Assembly: GCA_051000345.1 (NCBI GenBank)
Contig: JBPCOJ010000105.1
Location: 1-6,507 of the forward strand
Direction: 5' to 3'
Source of the DNA: JBHENC01 sp051000345
GTDB taxonomy: Bacteria; Acidobacteriota; Blastocatellia; Pyrinomonadales; Pyrinomonadaceae
DNA: 6,507 nucleotides
Numbering within the stretch: position 1 is the first letter of the stretch; every line of letters starts with the position of its first letter. The position numbers and the translations under genes were made by a program. Positions 5,057 to 6,507 of the stretch are shown in pieces. The notes under the pieces were generated by a model. The model did no database searches and was not told the DNA's origin. It saw only the letters and a list, made by a program, of their open reading frames with translations.

Positions 5057-6507
5057 CTATTTCGTCGCTTCATTAACCAGCAAGGTGAGTGCATTGTCTT
5101 GCAGCGTTTTGTTGTTCTGTAAATCGCCGTGCAGATCGCAGGCGAAGATGGCGTAGGTGAGCGGCAGCGCGGAATCGAAAAGCGAGTCGTGGCGGCGAGT
5201 CGTAGCGAGAGTTTCGGCGAGAAGGGATCGGCGCGTGACGCGTCCATCGCCGGGCGCATACATCGCGCGCGTGGCTTCCGTGCGCGAGACGCGGCGATTG
5301 TCAGGCGTGCGAAAGGCACGCGGCACGACGAGCGTTGTCCAGCGATTGTTTTTGTCGTCGTGCAAAACAACGGGCGCGTCAATCGTTTCCTCGCAGTCGC
5401 CGCCGAAGGCAAAAAGCGTGATGGGCGCATCAATCTCCGTCGCCGCATCGAGCGCTTCGTGAAAGCGTTTGGCTCTCGCAAGCACCGCAATAAAATAGGC
5501 GTCTAGGTCTTCGAGCGCGCCCGCTTTGTAAGGCGCTGCGTCGCCGCGCGTCGTTCCTCTGGCGAATCGCTCGCGGAAATTTTCATCTGTAATCGCAGAC
5601 CAATTGTAACGCCGCCACGTCGCAGAATCGTAAAGATCGACGTGGAGCGGCTGAAGATTTGCATCGAGGAAACGCGCGACGGTCTGGTGCGGCAAAAGTT
5701 GAAAGATAGAGGGCAGCGTGAGCGCATCTTCGCGCGTTAGTTTGTTGAGCAGCGGAATGCGCGTGCGCAGGCCAGCCGTCACAGAGTAGCCCGCAAGAAG
5801 CGTGCTGAAGGAATCCGCCGAGCCTTCGTTCGGCGTGCCGAGCATGATGATTTTGTTGATGCCGCCCGCGCCCGCCCACGTCGGATGCGGCGCTGCGGCG
5901 CTGTCATCGGCGGGCAAGTCCGCGTCGCCGTACATTGCCGCATAACGCGCAACGAGTCCGCCCATCGAATGCGCGACGATGTTGAAGCGCAAATCAGGGC
6001 GCTGTAATTTTTGTTTCAGTGCCGCGATGCGCCCGACGAGTTCGCGCGCCGTTTCGACGTTGTCGCGCCGCCAATCGTAAGCAAAAACATAAAACGTATC
6101 CTGATCGCCGCCCGCGCCCGGATTCTCCCAATTGCCCTCACGATAGCCGCCGTAATCGCCGAGCGCCTGTAACAATTCACGATAAACGTAAATTTCCGGC
6201 ACGATGCGCGCGAAACGCACAGTGTTAAAAAGCTTCGCCGTGTCAACGATTTTTTCCGCGACCAAGTTATCCCGATTCTCAGCAAGGCGCGGCGAAACCG
6301 GTAAGCTCAGGCCGTCATCCGCTGAGCGAAACGCCGAAGGCCAAACGATCTCGCGTGTTTTTTGGTTGACGAGCTGCGAACCCAGTATGCCGGGAATGAC
6401 AATCAAAGGACGCTTGCCCGTGCGCGTGCGTGCTTCGGCGAAAACGTGCTTGAGGTCTGGCGTGCGGCGCGCGCCGCAACCATGTGCCAATAAATTAAGA
6501 ATACAGA
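5057..6507 (-). CDS. LCAT-like lipase/acyltransferase, probable lipoprotein, 5' end beyond window
   Basis: Alpha/beta-hydrolase of the lecithin:cholesterol acyltransferase family, expected to hydrolyse or transfer acyl groups from lipid esters; the substrate cannot be told from sequence. Numbering from an in-frame TTG at 6490, the oxyanion-region motif PGILGS is at 33-38, the nucleophile elbow AHSMGG is at 173-178 with Ser175, LGTPNEG is at 217-223, a GDG motif has the likely acid Asp415, and His454 (CDLHGD) is the likely catalytic base. The order and spacing fit the family triad. The frame stays open to the right edge. The TTG has no Shine-Dalgarno sequence before it, and the residues spanning it read CILNLLAHGC. 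This looks like the end of a hydrophobic signal peptide with a weak lipobox (AHG before Cys), so the true start is probably outside the window and the protein exported. The TTG could still be the start, giving 477 residues. The stop is TAG at 5059-5057, leaving 46 bp to proS. Confidence 0.85.
   Translation of the reverse strand, partial: CILNLLAHGCGARRTPDLKHVFAEARTRTGKRPLIVIPGILGSQLVNQKTREIVWPSAFRSADDGLSLPVSPRLAENRDNLVAEKIVDTAKLFNTVRFARIVPEIYVYRELLQALGDYGGYREGNWENPGAGGDQDTFYVFAYDWRRDNVETARELVGRIAALKQKLQRPDLRFNIVAHSMGGLVARYAAMYGDADLPADDSAAAPHPTWAGAGGINKIIMLGTPNEGSADSFSTLLAGYSVTAGLRTRIPLLNKLTREDALTLPSIFQLLPHQTVARFLDANLQPLHVDLYDSATWRRYNWSAITDENFRERFARGTTRGDAAPYKAGALEDLDAYFIAVLARAKRFHEALDAATEIDAPITLFAFGGDCEETIDAPVVLHDDKNNRWTTLVVPRAFRTPDNRRVSRTEATRAMYAPGDGRVTRRSLLAETLATTRRHDSLFDSALPLTYAIFACDLHGDLQNNKTLQDNALTLLVNEATK

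Noticed and set aside
4921..5490. Minus-strand frame of 189 codons overlapping the end of proS and the acyltransferase gene
   Set aside because: It lies in a different frame of the same strand as the acyltransferase gene and is antisense to proS. The product is Arg-rich without domain features.

Overview
The window looks like a stretch of bacterial chromosome of moderately high GC. It carries three protein genes: a phosphoenolpyruvate carboxylase gene (minus strand, 3' end cut by the left edge), a prolyl-tRNA synthetase gene (plus strand, complete), and a lecithin:cholesterol-acyltransferase-like lipase/acyltransferase gene (minus strand, probably cut at its 5' end by the right edge). The wording of the ProRS core and the long, Arg/Ala-rich PEPC suggest Acidobacteriota, possibly the Blastocatellia side. 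This is a judgement from remembered family sequences, not from a search.

Layout: ppc covers 1-2822 and reads leftward. It is divergent from proS (3250-5010), with 427 bp between the two start codons. The acyltransferase gene (5057 to the right edge) converges on proS with a 46-bp gap in which no terminator hairpin is visible. The genes belong to different processes (anaplerotic CO2 fixation, translation, and extracytoplasmic lipid or ester chemistry), so nothing suggests a shared pathway or an operon within the window.

The most unusual part is the divergent intergenic region. From about 2849 to 3085 it holds a 237-bp non-coding element with near-perfect large-scale dyad symmetry. It has imperfect terminal inverted repeats (TTAGG...CCTAA), nested inner inverted repeats, and six copies of a GCTTTAGC-like core, three in each orientation, spaced about 36-39 bp apart around a central palindrome at 2959-2970. 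Each core forms a short hairpin with a 4-nt loop. It resembles a MITE or a REP/BIME-like cluster. Its left end lies only 10 bp upstream of the ppc ribosome binding site, so the ppc promoter, or the start of its transcript, must be inside or beyond the element. The long open frames antisense to ppc and the other genes are codon-bias shadows and were not called.
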